DNA of 64,000 nt from Laburnicola sp. R22_1. Taxonomy: Eukaryota > Ascomycota > Dothideomycetes > Pleosporales > Didymosphaeriaceae. The notes under the pieces are model-generated. The model worked only from the letters and a program-made list of their open reading frames with translations, did no database searches and was not told the origin of the DNA. Position 1 is the first letter of the stretch. Each line of letters starts with the position of its first letter. Shown one piece after another: positions 37,907 through 48,897 of this stretch. The stretch spans positions 1,426,001 through 1,490,000 of the forward strand of contig JACONQ010000001.1 in NCBI GenBank assembly GCA_014281115.1, in the 5' to 3' direction. The position numbers were made by a program, and so were the translations under genes.

Positions 37907-38948
37907 TCACATGGACTCGCCGCTCTGCGCCCTCGGCCTTGTTCCATCTGGCGGCGTAAAAAACCCAGTCCTCGACTCATTAGGCGTCATAGCCCTCCTC
38001 CTCTCCACAGGACTCCACTCCACCCCCGGCAACGGCAGACCCGCTATCATCGCATCATCCCTCGCCCGCTGTCTCTCGCCACCCAAACTCTCCTGATCCG
38101 TAACCAGCCTCACCCCCGCATTCCTCTGCTTCTCCCTCTCGCGTTCCAGCCTCTTCCCCTCGGCTTTCGCCTTTTCGAATTCGATAATCAGCGTCTTGAA
38201 GTACGCTTCTGCAGCGGGGGTCGCGCTGTAGTGTACGGGCGTCCAGGAATACGCGTTTTGGGCGAGCGGGTTCGCGCCGTATTGGAGGAGCATGCGGAGG
38301 GCTTTGAGTTCGCCGGCGGCCGAGGCGTGGTGCAGCGCGTTGTTGCCCGTGTGGTCGTACGAGGTGAGGATGGAGGGCGCGTGCAGCAGGAGCGTGGGGA
38401 TCAGATGGAGGGTGCCGGTGCCGGTACGGCAGACGAGCATGAGCTACATACAGCGTGTCAGCCAGAGGAGAGTGCAAGAAAGAATGCAGTACTTACAGCG
38501 TCCTGTCCAGTCTTGTTCTTCCACGCAATGCTCTCCGGAAACCGCTTTGCCAATAAAACGCCTACTTCCTCCTTCCCCGCCATCGCAGCCAGCATCAGCG
38601 GCGTCTCCAAGTCGTTGTTCCGGCTGACCATCTCATCCTCGTGCCCAGCCTCTATCAGAAACTCCTACATCGCCCTTGCCATGAGCTAACTTTCCAGATC
38701 ACCACTCGTGAGCTATGACGTACCGCAATAGCTGTGAACCCATGTTTCGCCGCCAGATGCAAGCTCGTATTACTCTTGTCCTCAAAGTCCGGGTTCTGTA
38801 GATAACCAGGATTGTTCCGTACGATGCGCTTCACGAGGGCGAGGTCGTTCAGGAGGATGGCGCGGCGTAGACGCCGTGGTACGTCAATCCTGACATAACC
38901 GTTAGCTCCTCACTCACATATCCTACGTTTGGCCGTCGACGTACATAT
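37907..38948 (-). CDS. Ankyrin-repeat protein with start codon split by an intron
   Basis: Coding exons on the minus strand are 38948-38947 (AT), 38889-38724, 38664-38497 and 38443-37907, giving 290 residues. The protein begins MIDVPRRLRRAILLNDLALV and contains four to five ankyrin repeats (NTSLHLAAKHGFTAIA, ETPLMLAAMAGKEEVG, NNALHHASAAGELKALRMLL, SWTPVHYSA). A basic coiled stretch and a Pro/Arg-rich tail follow. It resembles a conserved but functionally unassigned ascomycete ankyrin protein. The frame upstream of exon 2 is open back to a TGA but holds no ATG, so the first in-frame Met is the one made by joining AT to G across the 57-nt intron 38946-38890. The repeats are certain. The start is inferred. 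Confidence 0.8.
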
Positions 38949-39495
38949 CGGATAGATGCAAAGCATGATTGATCGCCTGAAGTTCGAGGCGTACGCCCGT
39001 TAAGTACACGGTGGATTGTTGATGCGGGGACTGCGGACAGTGACGGTGACGCGGGGCGGAGTCAATTCACGGAAATTGACGGAAGAAGTTTAGTGCGCCA
39101 TGTGCTTGACTTGCTCCCGAGCTCCGCATCCGGCATTGGACTTGAAACGAGTCTCCAGCTATCTACATTCCTCGTGACACCTTCCCTAGAACCTGCTCTT
39201 ATAACATGGGAATAATTTGATGATCGACGAGGGCGGTAACAAGATATCTCATCTCGCTGAGAGCGTCCTGTTGTTTAGTGCATTCCCTGGGGCAAAGAAT
39301 ATGCATTCGGATATGGCTATAAATCAACATGCGGTCATACACGAATGGACACATTCTGGCTTGCCATGATTCTCTCATTACCGGCATGCTTTCATTATGT
39401 TTGCTTGTTCAGCAGGTTGATCCATCGATGCTCGTTAGAGAAACGACTATTTTACACCCAACGGACGTTGAGTCCAAGCTGTCCACCTCCACCAT
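38949..39495. other. Intergenic
   Basis: 547 bp containing the ankyrin gene's leader and promoter (left) and the RPN3 3' region (right). A short upstream ORF of the ankyrin gene starts at 38968 (minus). Nothing else is recognised. Confidence 0.5.
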
Positions 39496-41338
39496 CTATA
39501 GCCCGTCAAAATCGCCCGCGGCATCATCGTCATCAAGGTCACCCTCCTGGATCTCCTTCGCAAGCTCTCGCTCCCTCTCCCGCGCCTCTTGCGCATTCTT
39601 CAGCTCCAGTCGGTGCTGGTTCATTGGGTAGCGCATCGCCTTGACGCACTCGTCGTGGAGTGTGAGACAGGCTCGGATACGCTCATGAAACGCCTCACCC
39701 GGCTCGCGGGTGGCATAAATGTCGCCTGCCTGTTTTGTTTGCATGAAGCCCTTCTCATGGTCAATGGAGGCCTCAATCACTCCATCGCGGATCGCCTTCG
39801 CAACGATGTATTCAGCCGACTCTTCACTCTCCAGTCCCAGGCGGAGACAGATGTCCCGTAGGGAAATGCGCGAGTACGAAAGCGAAAGCACACGGATACC
39901 CGTCTTAATCACGTTCTGCCGTAGGCGGAGGATCAAAGTGTAGGTACCATCGCGGTGGAATGCCTTGGTAGAATTCTGAACGATCTTCAAGAAGCTTGGG
40001 AGGTCGCCGGCGCGGACTGCTTGAACCAGGCGGAAATACGGCTCCAACGTGCGCTCGAGGCGTGGTTGGCTGAAAAGCTCGCGTTCCGGAATATCACCCA
40101 TGAGCAACTCCACTACGATCAGGAGCTTCATCGAAGCCTGGTAGAATCCTGCTGCAACTGAGTTGGTTGGCGCTTTACGGGTGGCGCTGATTAGATGCTC
40201 ATGCGCCTCGGTGTATGACAGCTGAATGGCTCGTATGCGGCCAAGGTAATAGAGATACCTTGCGACCTGGTTGTTCGGTGCATTTTCGGGGAATTGCGTC
40301 TGCGCGACAAGCAGATCAGCTTGCGTAATGTCGGCGGTAGAGAGGTAGTTTCGTAGGAGTAGTGTCGTGACCGATGCCTGCGTGTCCAAGTCTTTTCGGA
40401 GAACAGCGCTGCGAAGAGCAGCGAGCAGCTTTCCGCGAATAGAGATAACCTGCGACTGCTTGGAAGGTGGTTTAGGGTCGAGTTCTTCGTGGAAAAGCGA
40501 GAAGTAGAAGTAGGCTCTCGCGGCCAAGGAATCGAGCGTCCGTCGGTTCAGCTCCCGGATCCTATCCACGAGCTGGGTTGAGAACTCTGCACCCTCTTCG
40601 TAGTCTTGCTGATCATACAGATAGACCTAGTTCAGTCAGCGACAGTCCAAAAGCTAGGCTAAGAATGAAGACAAGATGTTGTCATGCCTGAGTCGCATAC
40701 ACCGAACAAGAATTGCTCGCTTTTCTCACGACCAAGTGCAGCGTATGCGATCGTGGTATGACAATCCTCCATCTCGACACTGCTGTGAACATACCTGGAT
40801 AAGGATAGCTATGTAAACATCAATCTCAGGTATCGGCTCTTTCGTGCTGTTCTTGAGTGCCTGGATTGCATCCTTGTGTTTATCCGCCACCCTCTTGATG
40901 TCATCAGAATCCATACTAATAGCTTGGATGAGCAGCCGCGCAGTGGGGTTCTTGTGCGAGTACGTCACAACGATAACAGTACATAGAACGCGATCCGTGA
41001 GCCTTTTCCGGAGCGTCGATATTGAGCGGAGCGCCCTCAGCGTGAAGCGGGTATCAAACTGGGCCACGGCGCGCTCCAGCAGACCGAAGTTGGCACGAAT
41101 CTCTATAACCATCGGGTCAGTCTCCCATAATGGCCGAGAAGCGTATCTGCGCATCGAGTCCGGGCACATGCGACCGGCCTGTGGCGGAAGTGCACAGAAG
41201 CCGCAGTGGCAACAGAAAGGATGCATGCTGGATATGTTGCGATGCGAATATGTGCTTACCAGTCACCGTCTTCTCCTCCACAGTCTCGGTGTTGGGCTGC
41301 TCCACCTCCGTCACGACGCCTTCCATACTCTCCGCCAT
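39496..41338 (-). CDS. RPN3: 26S proteasome regulatory subunit Rpn3 (PSMD3)
   Basis: Exons 41338-41260, 41102-40795 and 40626-39496 code 505 residues, close to the family length. Conserved segments include LDSLAARAYFYFSLFHEELD, YLYYLGRIRAIQLSYTEAHE and, in the PCI domain (about residues 330-430), SYSRISLRDICLRLGLESEE and AEYIVAKAIRDGVIEASIDH. The C-terminus is acidic (GDLDDDDAAGDFDGL). Rpn3 is a scaffold subunit of the 19S lid. The gene diverges from SPC34 over 253 bp. The sequence GGTGGCAGC occurs in this promoter, but the yeast Rpn4 site GGTGGCAAA does not. Confidence 0.94.
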
Positions 41339-41591
41339 GGTTGCTGCTGTTCTGCGATGCCGGGGGGAGGGGGGAGGTGGCAGCGGCGATTGCGGGTAGC
41401 GAGAGGGCAGCGGGGCAGCGGGCAGAGGTCGAGTGCTTGGGCGATGATGCAGGTGAGGGCGAGAGGCCGGAAGCTCTCAGGTGGTAGCTGCGCTCAGTGA
41501 ACGGAGGCGGATCTACTATTCGCCGGCCCTGTTTACAAGCTGGACAAACAACTGCCCCGCGCTTCGGAAACAGCCAGCAGCAAAGCCATAC
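41339..41591. promoter_or_regulatory. Divergent promoter RPN3/SPC34, G-rich
   Basis: Both start codons bound this 253-bp region. The half next to RPN3 is strongly purine-rich on the plus strand, with two G6 runs separated by one A (about 41362-41374) and several further GGG runs. No TATA box is seen. Confidence 0.5.
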
Positions 41592-42477
41592 ATGTCAGTC
41601 ATGACCCTCCTTGACACGCATCTAGAGCAGATATCTCTATGTGCGCAGTCCATCGCCGAATTACCGTACGCTCAAACCCCAAAGCGGAAGCAGCTGTCTA
41701 AAGCCATACCAGATTCCCCCCGCCCAAGATATTCACAAATGCGCTTCTCCAATCCCATGACATCACAACACTGATTCGCGACACCGAATCGCATGAACGC
41801 GCGCTATTCTCCGTCCCGTCAGCACCGCCGGCCACCAAAGCCCAAGATTCTGCTGCAAGTTCAAATAGACGTAACACTATCTTCAACCCAAACGGAGTCG
41901 CTACTAGTATCTCGGGTGGAGGCGCAAATGCTGTGAGAGCACCCAAGAGAAACTCCGCAGTGGCGGCTGTGCTGGGTACGGAATTGGTGGAGCGGATACG
42001 ACGAGGAGGCGGAGGAGGAGCTGGTACAGGTCTTGGGTATCGGACATATGATGGAAGCAACAAGAACGTGGTCGATGTGGAGACATTGTTGGAGGGCGCT
42101 GAGAAGCTGCTCGGTGTATAGTACGCGCTGCACCACCTGCGGTATCTGTGCTATTCTGACCATCGTGTAGTCCAATACCAGGCGCCCATGACCGCATAGC
42201 CTCCATGCGGCAGCGACACACCCGGCTCGAAGCGTCTATAGAGTACTACGAGTCCCGAATCGCGGAACAGACGGAGCAATTGAAAAGACTGAATCGATCA
42301 CGCGAATATGTCGACCATGAACCGGAAGAGGTAATGTCGGAGAATGTGGCACCTATTATGACGGATGAAGATCTTCGTCAAGAAGAGGAAGAGGTGAGGC
42401 AGCTGGAGCGGAAGAAGCGAGGACTGGAGGATCGAGTAAACTCAATGGGCAGAGATATATCAGGCGTGTTGCGTTGA
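41592..42477 (+). CDS. SPC34: DASH/Dam1 kinetochore complex subunit Spc34
   Basis: Exons 41592-41665, 41713-42120 and 42171-42477 give 262 residues. The conserved N-terminal block LLDTHLEQISLCAQSI..LPF (joined across the first intron to PPPKIFTNALL) and the segment HDITTLIRDTESHERALF identify Spc34. A disordered Ser/Asn/Gly middle follows. The C-terminal third is a long coiled coil (RQRHTRLEASIEYYESRIAE ... RQLERKKRGLEDRVNSMG). Spc34 is one of ten subunits that form rings on spindle microtubules and couple them to kinetochores. A second in-frame ATG at 41601 (MTLLDTHLEQ) fits many orthologues better than 41592 and may be the true start. Confidence 0.88.
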
Positions 42478-42754
42478 GTAGGGGAAAGCTGCAATGGTGC
42501 GAGAGTCAGATGGGCGTAGACGCCATCGAGGATGTCCAACTGTGCGACAACCTACATTGGAGACTATGTCAGGTATAGAGTCCGTTCCCAGGTGTCATGC
42601 AAATATCACCACTAACGTAACCTAGGTCATGTATCGAACAAGTCGAATTTTTGTGCATTTCTGAGTTCATAATGCATTCGTCAAGCATGATGCTCCGTTA
42701 CCCATGGCCCATAGTCAAACATGATTCTCCACCACACCCCTGCACCGCGATGGT

Positions 42755-43383
42755 CTACTGACCCTTCCACTGCTGAATCTCCGCCTCGGTCAGCTCCCTC
42801 AGCTTGTTTACGTTCGGGGGCTGGCCCGTCGCAACGCCCTTGGCCAACTCAACGAAGCCTCCGATCCTTGTGCTGTTCGAGATGGCATACGTGACCGTGC
42901 TAGCCTTCACCCGGATGATGCCAATGCGTGAGTCCTCTGGGCCACCGTCGTGGGTGCCATCGCCGAGATCGCCGATCCATGCCTTGAGTGCGGGGGAGTA
43001 GTGCTTCTTGACGACACTGCGATCGGTCTCGATGGTTGCGTGGCCGGAGATGGACGCCGATTCACCGCCATTGTTGATGAAGCCGATGTTTACGAAGGTC
43101 GTCGGTTTTGCCAGACTCTGTGTTGGTGTGGAAGAGGAGATCGAAGCCATTGCCCTCCTAATATGGTATTAGTATTGTCCTCGTCCACCATATGCACCAC
43201 CTCGAATTTACCTTTGCGGCCAAAGCCATAGCCCTGGAAGCTAGGAGATCACTACCTGCGTCTGTGCAGTCATCAAGCAGAACTTGGTCTTGTCAACAAA
43301 GTTGAACAGATCCTCGACCTTCTCCTTAAGGGAGAGGTTCTGCGAGTTCTGCGAGGTGTGTCTGCGTTGCCGAAGGACGACAT
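42755..43383 (-). pseudogene. Bli-3-like (PNPOx-type FMN-binding fungal family) gene with three frame breaks
   Basis: On the minus strand the family sequence is readable in four pieces. From the ATG at 43383, MSSFGNADT is in one frame. TSQNSQNLSLKEKVEDLF ... KFCLMTA is in a second (to about 43266). TDAGSDLLASRAMALAAK (43265-43212) is in a third, joined in phase over a normal intron (43211-43158) to EGNGFDLLFHTNTESGKTDD (43157-about 43095). VNIGFINNGGESASISGHAT through to QQWKGQ (end 42755) is in a fourth. The family normally has about five residues (SDPH-type) at the last break and a longer Gly/Lys/Pro segment at the first, so small deletions are likely. The intact relatives are flavin-binding pyridoxamine-phosphate-oxidase-like proteins, light-induced in Neurospora. 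Sequencing error is the alternative explanation. The flanking genes are intact. Confidence 0.7.
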
Positions 43384-44168
43384 AGTCGGGGAATTGTAGT
43401 TTGTAACGTAGAAGCGTGCTTTGAATCTCTGAATTGCTGGACAAGTAGGTTAGCATGCGTTCATGAGATGTAACGAGGCTCGCTGCGCCTGACCAATAGA
43501 ACTGGTTCGACCACGGCCATAGATAAGCAGTGTACAGCGATGCACGCTCGAACTGTAGGCGCGCATGTGAGAACATGTACGTACCTTGAAAGGTTCAGAT
43601 GAAGTTGTTGTGAAGAGCGGAGAGCGTGCGCAGCCGCGTATACTTATGATTGTCAGTCCATGACGTCAACTTCCGTCGTTATGTTCCACACCACAGGACC
43701 CCACCTATTCTGGGGTAATTGTAATCCGGTGAAGATCCTCCAACTTGGGCTACCGCGGGCTTAGCCGTCTGCCTTCCTGAGTAGATTCTGCACTATCTCA
43801 TACTCGACAAATTGCAAGACCAGGAATATCAACCAATTGAACATGAGAGTTGTATTGTTCTAGGTACGTAGCCTCTACATCATGAGCATGGGGACAGAAG
43901 CGTTGAATACAGTTGAAACCTATCATAGAAGGCCGTCTATACCGGTAATCTACTATGTGGTACCAAGCATAGAGTATGTCAAGATCGCGCATGCGATTAG
44001 ACCAGCCGATGGTCCAGCTAAATGGATATCTAAGCAATCCCGAGCTGTTCCAGACCCATAACATGTCGCAAGTAATCAGCTGGTGGACCGGTGGCCTCAG
44101 CTGGCTACCAGTCCACTAGTAAACTGATGGAACATATTCACGCCAAGAGGAAGCGGTTGTAGAGCCTC
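43384..44168. other. Intergenic
   Basis: 785 bp between the bli-3-like pseudogene's start and the BFR1 stop. It contains a perfect CRE palindrome TGACGTCA at 43661-43668, about 280 bp upstream of the pseudogene's ATG, which would suit the promoter of a light- or stress-responsive gene. No other gene is seen. Confidence 0.5.
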
Positions 44169-45928
44169 CTATGGCTCACTTTCCACCTTGTCCTCGAGGG
44201 CTACCTTCTCCAGCTCCTCAGCGACATCCGCCTCTGCGTCCTTCTCTTGCTCAAGCTCAGCATCTGCCGACACCGGACCACCGTTCACCGCTTGATTTTT
44301 TTCGGCAGGCTTGCGGGCAATATCCGTGGCGCCATCTGCCTCCTCCGCTTCGAGACGATCGATTTCCTTTTGGGCCTTGGCGATATTCTAAAAAAGAGTC
44401 AGCGTAGTCATTTATTAGAGCAAATTTTGACGTACCTCCTTAGTCTTGGCATCTTGTTCCGACTTCCACATGTTGAGCTTCTCCTTGAGCTTCTCAACTG
44501 TAGCAGGGACATCTGCCTGGCTAGACGGAGCATCTACGCCAACCTGGGCGAGTTGCTCGAGGACGCCAATACTAAGGCTGAACTTCGATTCCGCAGGAGC
44601 AGAAGGCGCTTTCTTTCCCTTCTTGCCCTTCTTTCCACCAGTGCCGACAAAGTAGTCATCATCATCACCACCCTTCTTGGAGAGGCGGGTACCAATCAGA
44701 CCAGAGTCATCGACGGTCCGCTGTGCTGACGCAGCAAACTTGCTCGCGGTGACCGTTTCCTTGGTAGCCAGTGCAGAGGGGTCGAAGTATCGAATCAGGC
44801 CTTCCGAGGCAATGATCTCATCTTGGTAGGCTGGGGCGCTCGCCTCTTCGAGACGCTTAGTGGCGACCTCCTTGCGTTTGTTCGTCTGGTACTCGAGCTG
44901 CTCCTGTCGCTTCCGTTCCTGCCGAGCTTTCCGAGCTTGGTAATCGTAGTCGGCGTACGCACGCTTCTGCTGATAATACTCATCTTTATGTTCCTTCATT
45001 GCCATGAACTTCTCTTGTTGCTCAGCGCGAGCCTTGTCTGTGGCATCGCGAAGCGTCTTCATGTTTTTGAAAGCCTCGTCCTGCTCATTCTTCAAGCTGT
45101 CCAGCTCCGCCTGCAGTTCGCTATACCGCTGGCTCAAAGCCTTCTGCTCGGGATCATCCAAGAGCTTCTTTTGTTCCGCAATCTGGGCCTTGAGATCGTC
45201 AATGGCCTTTTGCTGGGCGTCGAAACCGGAGAAGTTCTTGCGTGCCTTGTTGAGTGCGCCAATTTCGCTGAGAGCCTTCTTCTCGTCGACTAGCTTCATA
45301 CGGCCTGTGTCGACCTCCTTCGTGAGGCGAGAGATCTCTCGGTCAACATCCTCGACGCTCCGGAACTGAATCTTTCCCTTGGCGGCCTTCAACTCAGCCT
45401 GGCGGTTCTTCAGCTGCTCGTCGAGGCGCTTGATCTTTTCATGGACCGCATTGCGCGACGACTTCTGGCCCTGTTGGACTTGACGGATGTTGTTCAGCTC
45501 CGTCTTGAGCTCCTGTTGGCGTTTCGCATTCGGCGAGTCTCGGTTGTTGGGTCGAGCGAGATCTAGCTTCGCTTTCGCAGCGTTCTACGATAGTTAGCAT
45601 GCGGGTTGGTCTGCAACATTCCGCCCGCTTGAAGGTGACTGCTGCGCTGAGCAACCTTCCTATCCCGATCCTACCAATGTATAAAACATGTCCTCGCGCC
45701 GAAGCCAAAGTGCACAGCAAATAAAATGAACCGGGCGGGTATGGGGGAAAACATGAACATGAGCATACTTACAAATTTCGCCTGCGACTCGGCGTGTGAC
45801 TTCTCGAGCTTGTACAGCTTGTCCTTGTATGCGACCTCGTCTGGCTTCTCAGGCTTCACGAACTGCTGCTTGCCCTCGGAGGCAGAGACAGTCGCCTTTT
45901 CGGCGGGAGACGTGGCGGTGTCAGCCAT
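44169..45928 (-). CDS. BFR1: Bfr1-like nuclear segregation/mRNP protein
   Basis: Exons 45928-45773, 45584-44436 and 44387-44169 join to 507 residues. The protein is almost entirely charged coiled coil, rich in Lys, Glu, Gln and Asp. It includes FRSVEDVDREISRLTKEVDT, the conserved IRYFDPSALATKETV segment near residue 300, and a GKKGKKGKK basic cluster followed by a conserved SKFSLSIGVLEQLAQVGVDA block that distinguishes Bfr1 from generic coiled-coil proteins. Yeast Bfr1 associates with polysomes and ER-bound mRNPs and affects secretion and ploidy. The gene shares a 238-bp divergent promoter with HEM4. Confidence 0.88.
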
Positions 45929-46166
45929 CTTGAGTTGCAACCCCAGTAGACTGGCAGGTTGCGCGGGTGTGGGGGAAGGGAGTTGATTCTGGCAAAGCGG
46001 GTGGGGTGGGTGAGGTGGTCGATTATGTAGCCAAGGTCCAATTCAATATGTATGTGAAGTTCGGCGCGCGACCCACTTTTACCGGATAATCCTTGGCACA
46101 CTTACCGCACCTCGCTTATCGTTATCGTTCACGAACCTTTCACATCCTCCTCGTCGAGTCCTCGAC
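45929..46166. promoter_or_regulatory. Divergent promoter BFR1/HEM4
   Basis: These 238 bp separate the two start codons. The region must serve both genes. No clear factor-binding site is visible. Confidence 0.5.
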
Positions 46167-47096
46167 ATGGCCGGAAACGCCGGGGAGAAGATCCCTTTGC
46201 TGTTACTGAAGACCAAATCTGCTCCGACTGATGCCTACGAGGAATACTTTTCCGCCTTGGACGATGGCAAATACGAGCCCGCATTTGTACCTGTACTGGA
46301 GCACAGGTTCAAGCAGGACGCCCTCAGCCAGGTACGGCAGTATATTGTGAACGGCGACCTCGCCCGTGCTAGTCCACATGTCCTTCCGAAGTATGGCGCT
46401 GTGATCTTTACCTCCCAGCGCGCGGTCGAAGCGTTCGCACAGGTCGTCGAGAACATCCGGGGTGAAAGCCCGCGCCTGTTGGAGTCCTGGCTGCCCGCGC
46501 ACGTACCCTTGTACGTGGTAGGCCCGGCCACCGCTCGTTGCTTAAAGGCATTGAACCTACCGTGTCCCGTCGTAGGCGATTTTACGGGCAATGGCCAGGC
46601 TCTCGCATCTTTCATTTTAGAAGATTACAATAAGCTATACGACGGTGCCGAGAAACCCCGACTCCTGTTCCTTGTGGGCGAAAAGAGAAGGGACATCATT
46701 CCGAAGACTCTCCAATCGCAGGACCTGCCCTCTGGAAAAAGGTTGGTGGTCGAGGAGCTGGTGATCTACGAAACTGGTGAAATGCAGTCGTTCAAGCCCA
46801 ACTTCTCGTCTTTGTGGCAGAAGCATACCGAAGAAGGGAGGCTCCGGCAATGGGTTGTAGTTTTCTCTCCCACTGGTTGTCAAGCTATGCTGGAGAGCCT
46901 CGGGCTTTTGGATCCCGTAACAGCAAAGGCTAAACCTAGCACAGCTTCAAGGGATGTTTTGATTGCGACCATCGGACCAACGACCCGCGATTACCTGGTG
47001 GAAGAGTTTGGCCTTACCCCAGACGTTTGTGCTGGGCAGCCAAGCCCTGAAGGCATTGCAGCGGGCATTCAAGCCTTCAGCCAGCGTCTAAGCTGA
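46167..47096 (+). CDS. HEM4: Uroporphyrinogen-III synthase
   Basis: A single exon of 309 residues. The two-lobed HEM4 domain is recognisable from IPLLLLKTKSAPTDAYEEYF with a VPVLEHRF strand, through GAVIFTSQRAVEAFAQVVEN, YVVGPATARCLKALNL and the hinge region, to VVVFSPTGCQAMLESLGLLD and IATIGPTTRDYLVEEFG, ending PSPEGIAAGIQAF. This enzyme closes hydroxymethylbilane to uroporphyrinogen III in cytosolic haem synthesis. The family is poorly conserved in sequence, but the block order is diagnostic. It is divergent from BFR1. Confidence 0.92.
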   Translation: MAGNAGEKIPLLLLKTKSAPTDAYEEYFSALDDGKYEPAFVPVLEHRFKQDALSQVRQYIVNGDLARASPHVLPKYGAVIFTSQRAVEAFAQVVENIRGESPRLLESWLPAHVPLYVVGPATARCLKALNLPCPVVGDFTGNGQALASFILEDYNKLYDGAEKPRLLFLVGEKRRDIIPKTLQSQDLPSGKRLVVEELVIYETGEMQSFKPNFSSLWQKHTEEGRLRQWVVVFSPTGCQAMLESLGLLDPVTAKAKPSTASRDVLIATIGPTTRDYLVEEFGLTPDVCAGQPSPEGIAAGIQAFSQRLS

Positions 47097-47492
47097 ATGA
47101 TTTCAACAAACAAGAAGCAATGGCTGTGTTGAAGGGTCATATATGGGGCTCACGAAACATGGTCCGAAAACGAGAAAAGTAGCTTCAGGGACGATGATTA
47201 TGTTCAAACAAGTGTCTAAATGCGAGCAAGTTCAGTGTCCAGAGTGTTGGTATAGCGCTGTTCACAAGCCAGAGCCCTTCCAGTGCTATTTGTATTGTCT
47301 CCGTGACGTCAGCATTACCCCGACGCGCCGACGCGTTACGTCTGTGGAAGGCGCGCTAGGAAGTCAAGTTGTACCGAAGCAGCTCATCACTACATAATGA
47401 CATTAAGCACTCGCTTTCATACCAACTCCCGTACAGCCCGATTGAACTAAACGACATATACTCAGCCAAAGTTTGTCAATTGTCATATCACC
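47097..47492. other. Intergenic with CRE site
   Basis: 396 bp between HEM4 and the next plus-strand gene. A perfect CRE palindrome TGACGTCA lies at 47304-47311, about 180 bp before the downstream ATG. Confidence 0.5.
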
Positions 47493-48897
47493 ATGCCGAG
47501 CACACGCTCATCGACCCGTAACGACTCCAGTCCAAAGAAGGAGGAGGAGGCTGCGGCTGGGTCCAAGAGGAGGGCAGATGCCAACTCACCTCAACGCAAC
47601 CGCAAGGCTGCGAAGCAGACGACCATTGAGGAAAGCCTCGCCGGGAACAACACTGAGGACCCTCCTGAGGATTCTGACGTAGATGCAGAGATGAAGGAGA
47701 CCCCAGCCGAGGACAACGAGGAGAAGAGAGGAGAGCAAAAGCATGCAGATGTTGAGCCCCAGAATGAGACAACAAAACCTGAGGAGACGAATGATATCAA
47801 TGGTGCCAGCAAGACAGAAGAACATGACGGAGGCGCTGTGCAAGCGTCTTCCCAGCGTGAGAAGAAGATGCCGTCAAACATTCTAGAGAAGGGTGTCATC
47901 TACTTCTTCACTCGCAATCGCGTGGGCATTGAAGACGCAGACAGCGTCGGCGACCTACAGCGAACATATTTTGTACTTCGACCGTTGCCCATCGGGGCAA
48001 AGCTGGGTGATGGAGCACTTCCAGACCTCGAGAACAATCGCCTCTTCGCCTTGCCAAAGAAGGTCTTCCCCAAGAGCCATAAAGACCGCTTCATGGCGTT
48101 CGTCGAGAAATCAAACACTACAATTCAAGATCTCAAAGACAACTTCTTCAAAGGGAATGAATACGAGACTAAGACTGCCGGTACGCGTCATTCAGAGCCG
48201 GTCGCTACCGTTGCCGAAGGCGTGTACTTCATCACCCGCACAGACGACCGCTCAACTCACCTCGTTTATGCTATTACTATTCCGTCTGACATGGGCGAAG
48301 TCCAGGAAGATCTTGGGCTGCGATCGCAGGGTAGTTTCATCATAAGCGTCAAGAATCCAAAGCGAGCAGGCCCAGCAAGCGCAAACCTTCCGCAAGGCCC
48401 AGAGTTTCCAGAAGAGTAAGTACATCCCCTAGCATACACTATTGAGACAAGAGATGCCGTACAATCCGTGTTTCAGCTACATCTCTGTGGCCATTCACTG
48501 AACGTGCGGAGGGAGACTAATGTTCATGATTTTGTCTCTACTTTTGGTCAATGCTAACGACTCTAGTATCATAGAGGAGTTCCGCGGCCTTGCATGGTCT
48601 GAAGTCAAGCCCGAATATCTGGACTATGAGAATGCACAAATCCTGCTTATCGGCGAGAATACGGAAAAGGCTGTCGAACCTACGACCAAGGACAAGAAGC
48701 ATGGCATGGAAGCTCCGAAGGAAGAGTTAGATCAGCTGGAACATGAGGATGAACTACGTGTTCAACACTTGCATGGTGAGTGTGTTGTAGTTAGGGCCTG
48801 AATCCCGTTTGCTGATATGAGACGAGGGGACGATTCCATCTTTGATGATCTTAAGATCAGCAAGGAGGACTATTCCAAGGTACCCACTACTTGGTAG
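47493..48897 (+). CDS. Conserved acidic fungal protein of unknown function
   Basis: Exons 47493-48415, 48567-48775 and 48827-48897 give 400 residues. The first 125 residues are disordered and highly acidic, with a basic KRRADANSPQRNRKAAKQ patch that could be a nuclear-localisation signal. The folded part begins ILEKGVIYFFTRNRVGIEDA and continues TYFVLRPLPIGAKLGDGALP, with GVYFITRTDDRSTHLVYAIT later. The C-terminus closes with DDSIFDDLKISKEDY and VPTTW. I recognise this as a conserved Pezizomycotina family, often labelled 'BTB domain transcription factor' in fungal genomes, but I see no BTB fold and would not assign a function. All three exons keep the frame, and the last is recovered only by splicing. 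Confidence 0.8.
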
